Assembly (NCBI GenBank): GCA_030847615.1 | Contig: JAUMIR010000001.1 | Location: 178,579,001-178,643,000 of the forward strand | Source of the DNA: Gambelia wislizenii | Taxonomy: Eukaryota; Chordata; Lepidosauria; Squamata; Crotaphytidae | Length of the DNA stretch: 64,000 nt | Direction of reading: 5' to 3' | Shown: positions 10,496 through 21,050 of the stretch, piece after piece | Numbering within the stretch: position 1 is the stretch's first letter | How the letters are laid out: the number at the start of each line of letters is the position of its first letter | Made by a program: the position numbers and the translations under genes | Notes under the pieces: model-generated | Told to the model about the DNA's origin: nothing | The model's database searches: none | Seen by the model: the letters and a program-made list of their open reading frames with translations, nothing else

Positions 10496-11394
10496 TTTGA
10501 TAATCCCCTTCAGTGTCAGTCCTCCATGAATCCTATTGAATTCAAGAGGTGGAGGAATGACAGCAGTGGCATAGAGCCATTGTTTGTGTTTCTTATAATG
10601 CTAGGGGGTTCTCTGTGGTAATGTTGATTTGGTGCATTTCAAGGGCAGCTCCAAGCTGCTATGGGGCTTACTGGAGTGTCAGAGAAAGGGAATCAGGTAC
10701 AGATGTCTGGGGCAGGCTTGCTGGAGCACCAGCGGAACATTGGGTGCAGTTGGAATACACTAGAGTTTGGGAAAGTTACCTTTTTGGGGAGGGATTATGA
10801 TTCTGAGAATCCCCATAGCTCTTAAAAATTCTGGAATACAGCTACATCAGACCTACACTTGGAGTTCACCAAACTGAACACATACCCTCCAACTGTCCCA
10901 GTTAATTTGTCCTCTTCTCACACCCTTAATGCAGACTAGCTTTTCCTAGTCCAGCATTTCAGTATTTCCAAATTCATAGGCCAATACTTACCAAAGATTA
11001 GGCTTTACAATGCTGTGCCATTGCCCACATCTGAAATAAATAAATGTAACACTCAAAAATGGAGCCAAAAATCCATGATTTTCAGCCAACAGCCTAGTAA
11101 AGACATGGATCCAGAGCAGATGTTGTTAATAATCTTTTTCTTGCCAGCAATTAGGATTTATTCATCTCTGAAGAAAGAGCACAATGAGTGTATGTTGGGG
11201 TGATCAGGGGGGACAGGTAAATAAATCAAAGCTGAATCTTATTGTTCATGAGTCATGACCAGGCCTACACAATTTGTGACTCACCATACTGAGTACAACC
11301 AAGCACTGAGGTATCAATCCAACACCACTAGCAAGAAACTGAGGCCTAGTATGAGTTAGTGAGATGAAGACAGCATGAGAAAGTGATAGTAACA
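10496..11394. other. No recognisable feature
   Basis: No repeat family or credible open frame is recognised. Confidence 0.5.
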
Positions 11395-12195
11395 GAGCAT
11401 TGAGATAGTGAAAGATTTCCTATATCTTGGCAAAGTCATTAATCAAAATGGGGTCAAGAAATCAGAAAAAGACTAGGGGTGCTTCTACAGTGTAGTAGCT
11501 CCATCCTATGGAATCCTGGGATCTGTAGTTTTACAAGGTCTTTAGCCTTTTCTGCCAAAGAGTGCTGGTGCCTCACCAAACTACAAACTTCAAGATTCTG
11601 TAGGATGAACCCATGGCAGTTAAAGTGGTATCAAACTGCATTACTTCTACAGTGCAGTGCACCTGAGGACTTGGAAGGACATTTTTGAAGGCACTAGACA
11701 AGATCCTCAAGTGTAAAGATATATAACTGAATACCAAAGTCAGGATTGTCCATACCATTATATTTCCAATTTCTATGTATGGTTGTGAAAGCTGGACAGT
11801 GAAGAAAGGAGATAGGAAGAGGATAAATTCATTTGAAATGTGGTGGTGGAGGAGAGTTCTGAAGATTCTCTGGACTGCCAAAAAGACAAATGGGTCCTAG
11901 AGCAAATCAAGGTTGAACTCTCCCTAGAAGTCAAGATGACTAAACTGAGAATGTTTGGCCATATCACGAGAGGACGTGACTTACTAGAAATGACAATGAA
12001 GCTTGGCAAGGTAGAAGATGGTAGGAAAAGAGAAAGACCTCATTACAGGTAAATAGAGTCAATCAAGGAAGTCACGGCCCTGAGTCAGCATGGACTGAGC
12101 AGGGCTGTAGATGGCAGGGTGACTTGCAGGTCTCTTATTCATAGGGCTGCCATAAGTTAAAGTCGATTTTATGGCAGTTAACAACAACAATCATG
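11395..12195 (+). pseudogene. BovB/RTE-clade LINE 3' end (broken)
   Basis: This is the C-terminal part of an RTE-clade reverse transcriptase plus the short 3' UTR. Motifs visible in translation include 'KDFLYLGKVI', then 'YGCESWTVKK' near 11781-11810, 'NSFEMWWWRRVLKI' and 'WTAKKTNGS', the usual BovB C-terminal order. The end is 'aaagtcgattttatggcagttaacaacaacaa', typical of BovB. Several stops and frame changes are present, and a palindromic MITE interrupts it at 11478-11663. It is 5'-truncated with no RT catalytic core. Confidence 0.85.
11478..11663. mobile_element. Palindromic MITE inside BovB
   Basis: It has the same ends ('cttctacagtgtag' and 'cttctacagtgcag') and inner inverted pair ('ggaatcctgggatctgtagt') as the copy at 5232-5442. 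BovB coding sequence resumes on its far side. Confidence 0.7.
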
Positions 12196-12652
12196 AGCAG
12201 TAGCGATCAGTTACACATGGTCAAGCAAGAAGGTTGGTGTGCAAATTTAGAAGCTTTTTACTATTATTTAAGGATAAATAGAAACATCTCTCACCACAGT
12301 GAGGAAAATAGCAACCTGCCCAATCTGCTCTCTGGCTATAAACTGTAGATGGGCAACTCTGAAACCTCCTGAAAGAATTTCCTTCTTACGGTTTTTGATC
12401 TTTACTGGAACTGAATCAGACAGACCTTCAGACAGTGGACTGTCCTTTTCAAAACAAAAATATGGCCATCTTACTGGATGTCATAAAACTCCTGTTTTTT
12501 CAGACTGCATGAGACTTTAGAAGCAGGATTGGGAGTTACACTGTATGACCTGACCAGCCACAGTTAATCATCAATGGGAAAGGTGTATGTCTGATGTGCT
12601 TCATGTCATGCAATCTGTATTATGATGACGCATCCAGACATATACAGGAAAA
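12196..12652. other. No recognisable feature
   Basis: No repeat family is recognised; the only open frames are short. Confidence 0.5.
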
Positions 12653-13450
12653 TATTGCTAAACATCATCCATCATCATCATCACCACCATCATTATCTTC
12701 ATCTTTATTTCTATCCCTCTTTTTCCTGATTTGGGACTCAAAGCAGAGTACAATAAAAAGAGATTAGACTTTATCAGACCAGGCAAATATGGTGTCATAA
12801 GAACACCTAATGATAGTGAAAGAGCACACATACCAGACGATGTCATCCTTTTGCAATCATGTAATGTAAATGAGGCATACTTTTTTATTCATGGGTCAAG
12901 CTATCAATAGATCTCCTGTTCTGCTTTTCTGCCAGCATTGCCAGCATTTGAATCCACGTGCCATTGTGGTCATGTGAATGCAGCATCAATGGGCAAACAC
13001 TTCTGGTTGAGATCATGACAGCCAGGTAGGAGATGCTCTTTTTATGACACCCCCATGCACTTCAAACTTTTAAAAGTGTGTTTTTGTGCTTGTGTGAACT
13101 TTTGGTATCTTTATTTTACTTTAATTTTTATATTTCCCACGCTAGCATCTTCTCATGAGAATCAGCAAGATCTCAGCTCCAGAAGTAAACGGAGTTCTGT
13201 TTGTGCTCCATAACTGCTGGGGAAGCCTCATTGACACTTGCAAAGATAAGTCTGGCAGGGTTCTTTTGCTGGCATAAAAAGTCACAATTTATGCTGGCAA
13301 AAGAACATTAGTGAGGGGTGGTCTGATAAAGTCCATTGTTAAAATCAGCAAAATACAAAAGTTAAAACAGAATTAAACAACAAAAAAATTAAAAACAGCT
13401 AAATTTTTAAAAACACATACATATACACACGACACACACACATATCCCAG
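12653..13450 (-). mobile_element. LINE 3' tail split by a MITE
   Basis: The left portion has a (CATCAT)n stretch, then 'tttatttctatccctctttttcctga' and 'gggactcaaagcag...tacaata', the form of a minus-strand LINE 3' end in this genome. After the MITE (12766-13334) the sequence resumes with 'aaaatacaaaagttaaaaca'. The clade is uncertain. Confidence 0.45.
12766..13334. mobile_element. Nonautonomous DNA transposon, GGACTTTATCAGA family
   Basis: The ends GACTTTATCAGACC and GGTCTGATAAAGTCC form terminal inverted repeats flanked by ATT on both sides (12763-12765 and 13335-13337). The right part is the reverse complement of the left part of 36467-36999, sharing 'ttcttttgctggcataa' and the 'ggggaagcc' block. 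Confidence 0.8.
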
Positions 13451-13820
13451 CACAACCATTCACAGAGATTGGCAAAGACCTGCCGAAACAAGGTTTTTAA
13501 TTGGATCCGGAAGGAAGACAGAGGGTGCCATTCCTCCCCTGATGTGGCACTTGTGAGTACTTGTCTCCTGCAATTATTACTGCACAGGAAGTCAAACTAG
13601 ATATTAAAAGGAATGTGTATTCTCCCTAATTAACAGGTTTTCTCTCACACAATGGGGTTCAGCCATTACTCTTGCAAATTTACCTGTGTTTACCTTCCAG
13701 TGGCCAATAAGGAAACAAAGCATGCTAAATAAGAGATACTCAGATGAGGATAATCAAGGGCCATGACAAACAGAAGTCTTTCACTACTCGAGGGAACATA
13801 TTTCCAAACAAACAGTAAAC
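13451..13820. other. No recognisable feature
   Basis: AT-rich DNA with no recognised repeat. The short CACACA-like run just upstream, at about 13420-13440, is the only low-complexity feature nearby. Confidence 0.5.
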
Positions 13821-13823
13821 ATA

Positions 13824-14656
13824 GGGTTGTCTTGACCAGGGCTTCTTAAACCCTTTCCACTCGCAACTCCTTTTTGCCCAATAAATTTTTATGCAACCCC
13901 CAGGTATATAGGTATATAAAATAGGTATACAAATCAAACATTTACTGATAATAAATCATAAACCTTTTAATGTTGCCAAAATTTTCGCAACCCCCACATT
14001 CAGTTACACAACCCACAGTTTAAGAAACTTTGGTCTAGATGAGAAGATATAATGCTGTTTGCTGTGCATTAATGCAAAATCACAGCTGCATTCATTTGTC
14101 TCCATGGTCCTTTAGCAAAATTGCTGGTATGTTAAACTATCCATGTTTGAAGTTCACATGCAGCCATGCCTGTGAATCAAGATGGTGGCTGAGAGTGAAT
14201 TACTTGCCTTATTATTGTCAACAAGTTGTCATCACTGCACAGTATTTTTTTTTAACTGAAAATCAAAGGTACTCAAGTATGCCCTTCCACTTTTGCTGTT
14301 TGGTCACCTCAGTGCAGCAAAAAAGTGCACAATCGGCATCATAAACCTCCAAAATGGTGCTTCCGGCCACTTCATTGCCAGCAAGCCCACCCTCTGTGCA
14401 TGTCCGACCAATCAGCTTTCCTCTTCTGCCCTTGCTGAGAAAGTGCTATGGATCAGTTGTCTAAACAAGCAGTAACACACATTTCCACACATTATTTTTA
14501 AAAACTTCAGGAAAATCCATGAAGGCTTTCCCTCCATAGTTTTTGGAGATTTTGTTCCTCTCCTTCTGAATAAAGCAAATCAATGCAGGATCTCATTGGG
14601 ATGAAAAGTATTCCCTGCAATTCTATTAGGATTATTTTCACCATCTAGACAACCCC
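13824..14656. mobile_element. Harbinger-like nonautonomous element, split by a hAT MITE
   Basis: The ends are GGGTTGTCT at 13824 and TCTAGACAACCCC at 14644-14656, flanked by ATA on both sides (13821-13823 and 14657-14659). The body is closely similar along its length to 24852-25486. A hAT MITE at 13837-14032 sits 13 bp inside the left end. No transposase frame is present. Confidence 0.8.
13837..14032. mobile_element. hAT-type MITE inside the Harbinger-like element
   Basis: The ends CAGGGCTTCTTAAACC and the reverse complement CAAAGTTTCTTAAACTG are inverted repeats of the hAT style. The 8-bp flanks are GTCTTGAC (13829-13836) and GTCTAGAT (14033-14040), a slightly diverged target duplication made from the host element's own end. 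Confidence 0.8.
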
Positions 14657-14722
14657 ATAGTTTCACCCTGAGAAAGACAACCTTGATTTCAAACACACAA
14701 TACCAAATTGTTTTAACAAATA

Positions 14723-14939
14723 CAGTGGGCCCTTCCCATCTGTGGGAGTTCAGTTCTGCCCACCCCGAATGAGAAAAAACACGGACACTTAAACCCCATG
14801 TTAATTAATGGTGGCATGTGCACATGGCTGCACACTAACATGCCCATGTGCATGCACTGCATTGAATAAGATGGGGTATGGCCATTTGTGAACACTCCAA
14901 TCTGCAAATGGCTAGCCCTCTGATACAGTGGGCCCACTG
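14723..14939. mobile_element. Tigger/pogo-like MITE
   Basis: It has inverted ends CAGTGGGCCCTTCCC and GGGCCCACTG with TA on both sides (14721-14722 and 14940-14941). The arms are partly palindromic, including the 'catgtgcacatggc' and 'gcccatgtgcatg' centre. Confidence 0.7.
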
Positions 14940-14941
14940 TA

Positions 14942-15483
14942 TTCTCTATGTTAGTTTTATATGAAGAAATGTAATAACCAAGACTATTTTCTATCTATGA
15001 CATGCTAGCAAATTTACCCAGCATTGCTTGGACTGGTGTTGATAATTTTACTTACTATTTGAATGAAATAAATTTTGTAAGATTTGTAAAAATTGTTTCA
15101 CAATGAGTTCCATACAAAAAGGACCTAAATCATCAATTGAAAGAGAAACAAAGAGGAGAAAAAAAGGCCAAACTTTGTAGAATAGTGCTGAATTTGCATG
15201 GAAATATTTAAGATGTCTACATTAGTCTAAAATATAGTCTGGCCAAAGTCGGTTCATAAATATGAATTCTAGAGCAATAAAAATAAATATAGAGATCAGA
15301 AGTGGTTGTCTGGGAAGTAGTTGTTCCACCTATGCTGGTGGAAAGACAGCAGAGAAGGGGCCAACCAAACCAAGAAGGCTCTCTTCCATGTTTTCATCAA
15401 CCATGCCTGTGATGGAAGTGAGACAGAGAGATAGTCCCCCATCAAAGATATTATGCTCCTGCCAGCTAGTCTAGGAAGATATA
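14942..15483. other. No recognisable feature
   Basis: AT-rich DNA. The opposed frames at 15262-15511 are unrelated to anything I recognise. Confidence 0.5.
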
Positions 15484-15778
15484 GGAGATTATCCGACGCA
15501 ATGCATCCCAAACCATGTCAGAAGGACAAGATGAGAATAGGAAGGGCAACATTATCAGATTCCTGCATCCTCAGTCATTCCTGGGGTGTAGCACTGCTGC
15601 AGATGAGGCTTCCCTTTTTTTATTGATGAGGACAAGCCACCAATAAAAAGTGACTCCTTATTCACACCCATGTTATGCCCCTGGAATGCTGAAGGATGTG
15701 TCACTGTCTGATAATGTCACCTGTTCCTGTTTTCATTGCGATCTTCTGATGCGGTTTTTGCCATGTTTGATAATCTCC
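15484..15778. mobile_element. MITE, GGAGATTATC family
   Basis: The ends GGAGATTATCCGACGC and the imperfect right end TTTGATAATCTCC are inverted. The centre contains the pair 'ttttttattgatgagg' and 'ccaataaaaagtgact'. The flanks are ATA and ACA. Confidence 0.65.
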
Positions 15779-16145
15779 ACAGTCTTTTACATAGTCTGGA
15801 TCTAAGTCATGTAGGGGTTTAAAGGTAATAACTAGCACTTTCCCCGGAAATTGACTAGTAGCCATTGAAGCTGTTTCAACATGGGGTGGGTGGACAGGTG
15901 GGTTATATGTTCCCTGTAACCAGTTCCAGTTAGTGGTGTGTCTGCGGCATTTTGGACCTACTGAAGTTTGCAAACAGTTTCCAAAAGCAGCCTCATGTAG
16001 AATGCGTTACAGTAATCCAAATGGGATGTAATGAAGGCATGCGTCACCATAGCCACTTCTGACATCTCAACAAATGCCGATGCACTAGTTTTCACTGTGC
16101 AAGCACACTTCTGGCCACTGCCAAAACCTAGGCATCCAGGCTAAG
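15779..16145 (-). mobile_element. L2-clade LINE 3' region
   Basis: Read on the minus strand it carries 'KVLVITFKPLHDL', matching 'KVLVITFKALNGL' in the larger L2 at 60963-63130. On the plus strand the order 'ggtaataactagcactttccc', 'tagtagccattgaagctg' and 'gaatgcgttacagtaatcc' parallels the larger copy's 'aacaccttgtactgggcc' and 'gagtgcattacagaagtc'. Confidence 0.65.
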
Positions 16146-16559
16146 AGTTTAGTCCAGGAGTACAGTCAAACTACAGATATTTGGTAAGATGTGAGAAAGA
16201 TCTTTCTTGGTATCTGCCCTTAAGCAGTGGAACTCCCTTCCAGGGGTGACTGGAGCTCTCTCTATTGCCTTTCTGCTTGGGGGCAAAGGTCTTTTTATGG
16301 AGAAGCCCTTTGGAAAGTAAACAGAATTTTTGTGGAATGAAGTAAACAGACAGAGGAGCACTTTAAATGACACTAACTGAAGCATCTATCTCAGGATAAA
16401 TTAACTGCCATATGTCCCTATCTTATCTTACATAGATAAAACACCTATAAAGGACTCAACCTTTATCAAATTATATCTCATTTTTTTATGGTAAGACAGG
16501 CTGATGATTTATGAATTCTCCAGACACTGGAATCAATGCTTATCACAGAATAACTGGAA
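16146..16559. other. No recognisable feature
   Basis: No recognised repeat or credible open frame. Confidence 0.5.
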
Positions 16560-16850
16560 AACTTTGCCCTCTCAGTAGGCTCAGGCAAAAGCAGACTGCT
16601 GCAATCTCTCCTAGCTTGTGTGTTCTTCCTCATTCATAACTTTTGCCAACTTGACCACACTCTGACGTTGCCTGGCCGCACTTGTTCGAGTTTTCATTTG
16701 TGAAATGTTGGAAGGTCTGATAAGGTAATTAGGAAATATGGTACTACTAGTGGCAGCCGGTGGCTTTCGTGTCAATGAGGTGGTGAATCCATTCTGGGGT
16801 TTAATCTGAACTTTCAAGGAGCTATCCAACATGCTGAACCATACCTACAG
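16560..16850. repeat. Dispersed repeat, paralogue of the DIRS insertion site
   Basis: The start 'cagtaggctcaggcaaa' is found again at about 42040, left of the DIRS element. The stretch from 'cttcctcattcataac' to 'gtctgataaggtaatta' (about 16625-16731) matches 48600-48715 on the right of DIRS. It is therefore an unoccupied copy of the repeat into which DIRS inserted. The type of repeat is unknown. Confidence 0.6.
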
Positions 16851-16922
16851 AATAAGTTTAGCACCTTGGATAACGCTTTCAAAGTTTGAACTAAAAACTG
16901 GAACAGATTCCAGCTGGAACAG

Positions 16923-17133
16923 AAAGTGGCACAGTGATTAAATGCTGGTACTGCAGCCACAACGTTGTGAGTTTGATCCTGCAGGGCTCCAGGTTGACTC
17001 AGCTTTCCATCCTTCCATAGGTCAGTAAAATGAGCACCCAGCTTGTTGGGGGCAATTAGCTAACACATTGTAAACCACTCAGGGAGTACTTAGCACTATA
17101 AAGCGGTATAGAAATGTAAGTGCTATTATTGCT
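16923..17133 (+). mobile_element. tRNA-derived SINE (squamate type)
   Basis: The tRNA-like head has an A-box-like 'tggcacagtgattaaatgc' and a B-box-like 'gagtttgatcct'. The body has 'ccatccttccataggtcag' and 'gggggcaattagctaac'. It ends 'gcactataaagcggtatag' plus 'gtaagtgctattattgct'. This whole arrangement is a common lizard SINE. Confidence 0.85.
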
Positions 17134-17139
17134 TTTCAC

Positions 17140-17737
17140 TGCTTTACTGACATGAAACCCACCAGCCCTAATATGAAGACCGGTCATGTCATGTTTTTCC
17201 TCCTTGCTCTTAGTTGTATTTAACTTGGTGTTACTGTTTCAGCTGAATGCCTCCCTTTATGTTTCATTGTATATTCAGTGCAAATGCCTTAACATTTAAT
17301 ATTATGTTGAATGGCATAATGATCAGAGCTCCTCAGAAGCATTTATAGCTCAAGGTTAAGTGCCTTTTTGTTCAGCATTACTTTAAAATAAGCACTGCAA
17401 ACAACACATTTGCTGCTTTTCCACAGGAAAGCCATTAATTTCCACCTAATCATTTCCAACTTGCGGTTTGCATTAGCTGCACAATGGCAAAAATATGATA
17501 GTTTTGCCTTTAATGATAATAAAGGTCTCCATGTGGCAAATCCTCCAACCTAATAAAACAGGCTGCTCTATTCCATCTTTCCAAGCCTGACGTGTTTGCT
17601 GTTGACTTTCAACAAGAAGCTACCATCCATCGCACCTTGCTCCCATGGAAGCCCCAGGGATGAGACTGCATGCGATGAATGGAAATCGATGTAGCAGACC
17701 ATAAAAGGAAACTTTTAAAAAGGCAACTGACAAGGAC
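17140..17737. other. Non-repetitive AT-rich block, possible conserved noncoding element
   Basis: I recognise no repeat here. The block is AT-rich with many homeodomain-like TAAT motifs and no coding frame. It is only a candidate; alignment to other vertebrates would decide. Confidence 0.25.
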
Positions 17738-17951
17738 TGCTGACACACTGCAGAAATATCACAGTTTGACACCGCTTTAACTATCATGGCCCTATCCTAT
17801 GGAATCCTGGGATTTGTAGTTTGTTGTAGCACCAGAGCTCTTTGGACAGAGGCTAAATAACTCACAAAACCACAAATCCCAGAATTCCATAGCATCAAAC
17901 CATGGGAGTTAAAGCAGTCAAACTGGATTATTTCTGCAGCATGTCAGCAGC
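17738..17951. mobile_element. Palindromic MITE
   Basis: The outer ends 'tgctgacacactgcagaaat' and the reverse complement of 'atttctgcagcatgtcagca' are inverted. The inner pair is 'aatcctgggatttgtagt' and 'accacaaatcccagaatt'. It belongs with 5232-5442 and 63152-63403. Confidence 0.75.
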
Positions 17952-18014
17952 CCTGGAAAGGAAAGGCTACCCGGGTGATCTCACATACTTGTTATAGACA
18001 CAATCACTCTAGAG

Positions 18015-18201
18015 CAGCCTTTCTCAACCTTTTTATCCTGGAGGAACCCTTGAAATAATTTTCAGGTCTCAGGGAACCCCTGCATAAACATTATTCTATA
18101 TACTGCTATTGCTCCCCCCCCCAATCACAATCTCTTGAGGAACCCCTAGCAACCTCTTGGGGAACCCTAGGGTTCCCGGGAACCCTGGTTGAGAAACACT
18201 G
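18015..18201. mobile_element. hAT MITE with perfect 8-bp target duplication
   Basis: The left end CAGCCTTTCTCAACC and right end GGTTGAGAAACACTG are inverted repeats of the common hAT type. CTCTAGAG occurs at 18007-18014 and 18202-18209. The 187-bp interior is palindromic ('ggaggaacccttg' against 'cttgaggaacccc'). Confidence 0.9.
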
Positions 18202-18308
18202 CTCTAGAGTTATGCTTTTTACCCACTGAGCAAAACTACTGATTTCACTCCAGTTCACACTTCAAATTGTGGGCGAAAGAGAAGTTTTTACAGCACTGGG
18301 TATTGCTG

Positions 18309-18790
18309 ACCAACCATGGAATAACGAGACCAGACACAGACAGCCGGGTTGAACAAAGGCCACTTTATTTAGCCTAAAACCTATTTAAAAGGAATGAACC
18401 CAGAGAGGATAAAAAGGAGGGAGCAGTCTAGTGTGGGATCAGCTGAGGCCAGGTGTCACCTCCTTAGCCTTCTCCTGGGTGAAACACCTGAGCTCTGAGG
18501 GCAATCCAATAACTGGGTTTCTCCCCATCCCCCTATTGACTGGAAGGCAGATGTGAGGAACCACTTACCCCCTCAAGTTGCAGAACTTAAAGTGAGGGCC
18601 AAGTCCTCAGGACATCTCCAAGGATAGCTTCCTTCCCAATCTCTTGGGTCACAGGACCAAAAGAGCTCCCCCCTTCACAAAAAGGGCGCCAAGGTGTTCA
18701 CTGTACCTGCTTTTTTCTCTCCCACTACCTGTTAAGTGACTCCCTATTTAAGGACTCCACCCTTAGCCAATTGTCAAAGTCTCCCAGACA
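18309..18790 (-). mobile_element. Candidate LTR-like repeat
   Basis: On the minus strand there is a TTTAAATAGG motif, then CTAAATAAAGTGG (poly(A)-type signal), then about 60 bp ending near 'ggttggtca', resembling an R-U5 end. I cannot define the other boundary or a target duplication. Confidence 0.3.
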
Positions 18791-19919
18791 CATGTGGGGT
18801 AGGCAAAAAAACAAAACAAAAACAAACAAACAAAAAAAAACAGGTAAGAGGGAAAAAATCCTTCTTGGCCCTCAAGTGACCAGCAAAGCTCACATTGCAC
18901 TGGAGGCGGAAGGTGGCTCAAAGCAAACAGAACCAAAGAAGAAGTGAAGGGAGGTGGGAAGAGTTAAATATCCTCTGACTCCGCCTTCCTCCATTGATAT
19001 CCAGGCACAATCATGCTTGACAAACTTACACCTGGCCTCTCTCCATTGGAAGCCACCAATGGCAGCTCCTTCCCCAAATACCTTGTGCCACACAGGAACA
19101 TAAGTCTGACCAAAATGCTAAAACCAAGAGCTGTTTGCACCATGGCTGTTGCAAATATGCCATTTGTAAGCAACAAACCAGCAAGTAGTAATGTATTCAG
19201 GTTCAATACTCTCACTCCATAGTAAGTATGTTAATATATAAAACAACAATAACCACCCCACTGGGAAATTCAGGAGTCCAATAAAAGACATAAACAGATA
19301 ACACTTATTTCAAGAAAGTGTTTTCTTATTCCTTTTCATAGCCTTGGATGCATCTGAGCTTTGTAGGTTGGCCATATTACTGTGCTGTTACATGGCCACA
19401 TTGGGCCTTTTTAATTGGCATGTGATTTCTGCTCACTGCCCAATGGAGCAATAGCAATGTTATGCACTGTTTCCTTTCTCTGTGCCTGATAAATTTGTGT
19501 TGAGTAGGGACAAATTAACTTGGTTCATTTGAAATTGTTTGATTCAAGTCATTTATTGAGGTCCCTCCACCCCACGTTGCTGGTGACTGCAGTCTGGGTG
19601 GAAAAAAATCAGGCTGAGGCCAAAGGGATTCTGTACGGATAGACAACCGAGTGTGATCCTACTACCTGAACTGCAGTGGACAGAGGCAGAATAGAGCTGG
19701 ATCTTCTACTTCAGGGGTGGGGGATGTAGGCCCCTCTATCGATTGTTGGACTGCAAGGACTTGCTTAATGGTGAGGAATGATGAGAGTAACATCTAAAGC
19801 ACCACTTGCTCCCTCAGCTGGCTCCAAAATGTGAATGTGTGCCTGACAGAACCCCTATATCAGGTGAATTATAACATTTGAAATTCCTTCTCAGACTCCC
19901 TCTCTTTTCATTCTTTCTT
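18791..19919. other. No recognisable feature
   Basis: It contains an A-rich (CAAA)n stretch at about 18806-18840. The opposed frames at 18890-19222 are short and match no family. Confidence 0.5.
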
Positions 19920-21050
19920 TGTGGTTGTGCACATGATGAAAATACCCCTCATGGAATTTGCACAGAATATGACCTGTCTTAATGGCGTCGCACATTCATC
20001 CATCTTATTTGGAAGGAGGGGTGGAAAAAACTCCAAAAACCACACAAGAACAGCCTTCGTGGTTTCCCCTGAATTTTTAAAAAACCCGTGTGGAATGTGC
20101 ATTGTCAATCATCAGGACAGTTGTAATTGTAATGGTGCATTTTGTTGGTCAGAACGGAAGTACGGTGGCAACTGGCAACAAAGGGGTGAGCACCAGATTT
20201 GCACCAGATATGAACTTCCTGGCTATCAAGCAGCAGAAACTCCATTCTCAATTGCATGTGTATGTCCTCAGCTGGCTGCCCTCTAAGTGGCATCAGATTC
20301 TTTTTTGCTGCCTTTCTTTAGAGGGCTTCAGATCACAGCTTTTAAGAGCTTTTTAAGAACTTCATATCACAGCTTCTTCAGAAGCAGCTTGTTACAATAC
20401 CTGTTTTCCCCTTTTTCGGGGTGGGATTTTTTATGCTTTTTTTTTTTGGCTTCTTCAACAGGGGCAGCCATGGCCGCCGATCCAGAACAATGTCCGAGAA
20501 AAGGTGGCCATAGCATTGTTTGGGCTTATGAGAAGACCCTTGACCTTATTGCCTTTTGGGGGGAGGAGAAGGTCCAGGAGCATTTCACTAAGTGCCACTG
20601 AAATATAGACCTCTTCAAGAGGATTGCTGCCGATATGCCGCTCAAGGGCCACAATAGAATGGCAGAGGAGTGCCGTACAAAAAGTAAGGCCCTCCACCAA
20701 GAGTACAGGAATGTCACTGACCATAAGAGCCAGAACTGGGCTGGAGTGGCAACCATGCCTTTTTACGAGAAGCTCCACACTATTCTTGGGGGGATGCCAC
20801 CATCCAGCCCAAGAGGGTAGGACATAGCACAAGCATAGTACGGGTGCCCATGGGTCAGGGGTCGTGCATTACTGCCTCACTATACCCTCTGTCTCCTGCC
20901 ACGATAGTGCCAGAGACCCAGCCATCAGAATCCCCTTCCCTGTTGCCTGATGAACAAAGTAAGAGCAAGCACCTAATGACAAAAGTAGTGCACCGTTGAT
21001 AGTATGCACTATCCCATTTCCACAGTTTGGATCTAGAAACTTTTCCTGTG
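19920..21050 (+). mobile_element. Harbinger-like element carrying a Myb/SANT-like gene remnant
   Basis: The left end 'gtggttgtgcacatgatgaaaat' is a diverged form of the GGGGTTGTCTAAATGG end at 24277 (minus strand) and 30372. The next 180 bp or so follow the same order ('cctgtcttaatg', 'ggaaggaggggtgg', 'aaaaactcc'). The gene remnant starts 550 bp in. I cannot find the right end or any transposase. Confidence 0.55.
20470..20999 (+). pseudogene. Myb/SANT-like DNA-binding domain protein, broken
   Basis: The frame from the ATG at 20470 encodes a Myb/SANT-like domain of the kind seen in vertebrate SCAN/zinc-finger-associated and Harbinger-associated proteins. Visible motifs are 'FWGEEKVQEHF', 'NIDLFKRIAADM', 'GHNRMAEECRTKSKALHQEY' and 'FYEKLHTILGG'. 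A TGA at 20599-20601 lies where the second copy (near 38645) has an arginine codon, so it is probably a CGA-to-TGA decay. After a stop at 20818-20820 a different frame stays open to 20999, with Ser/Pro-rich 'PATIVPETQPSESPSLLPDE', consistent with a frameshifted tail. In Harbinger transposons such a protein aids nuclear import and DNA binding of the transposase. That role here is inferred. Confidence 0.7.
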
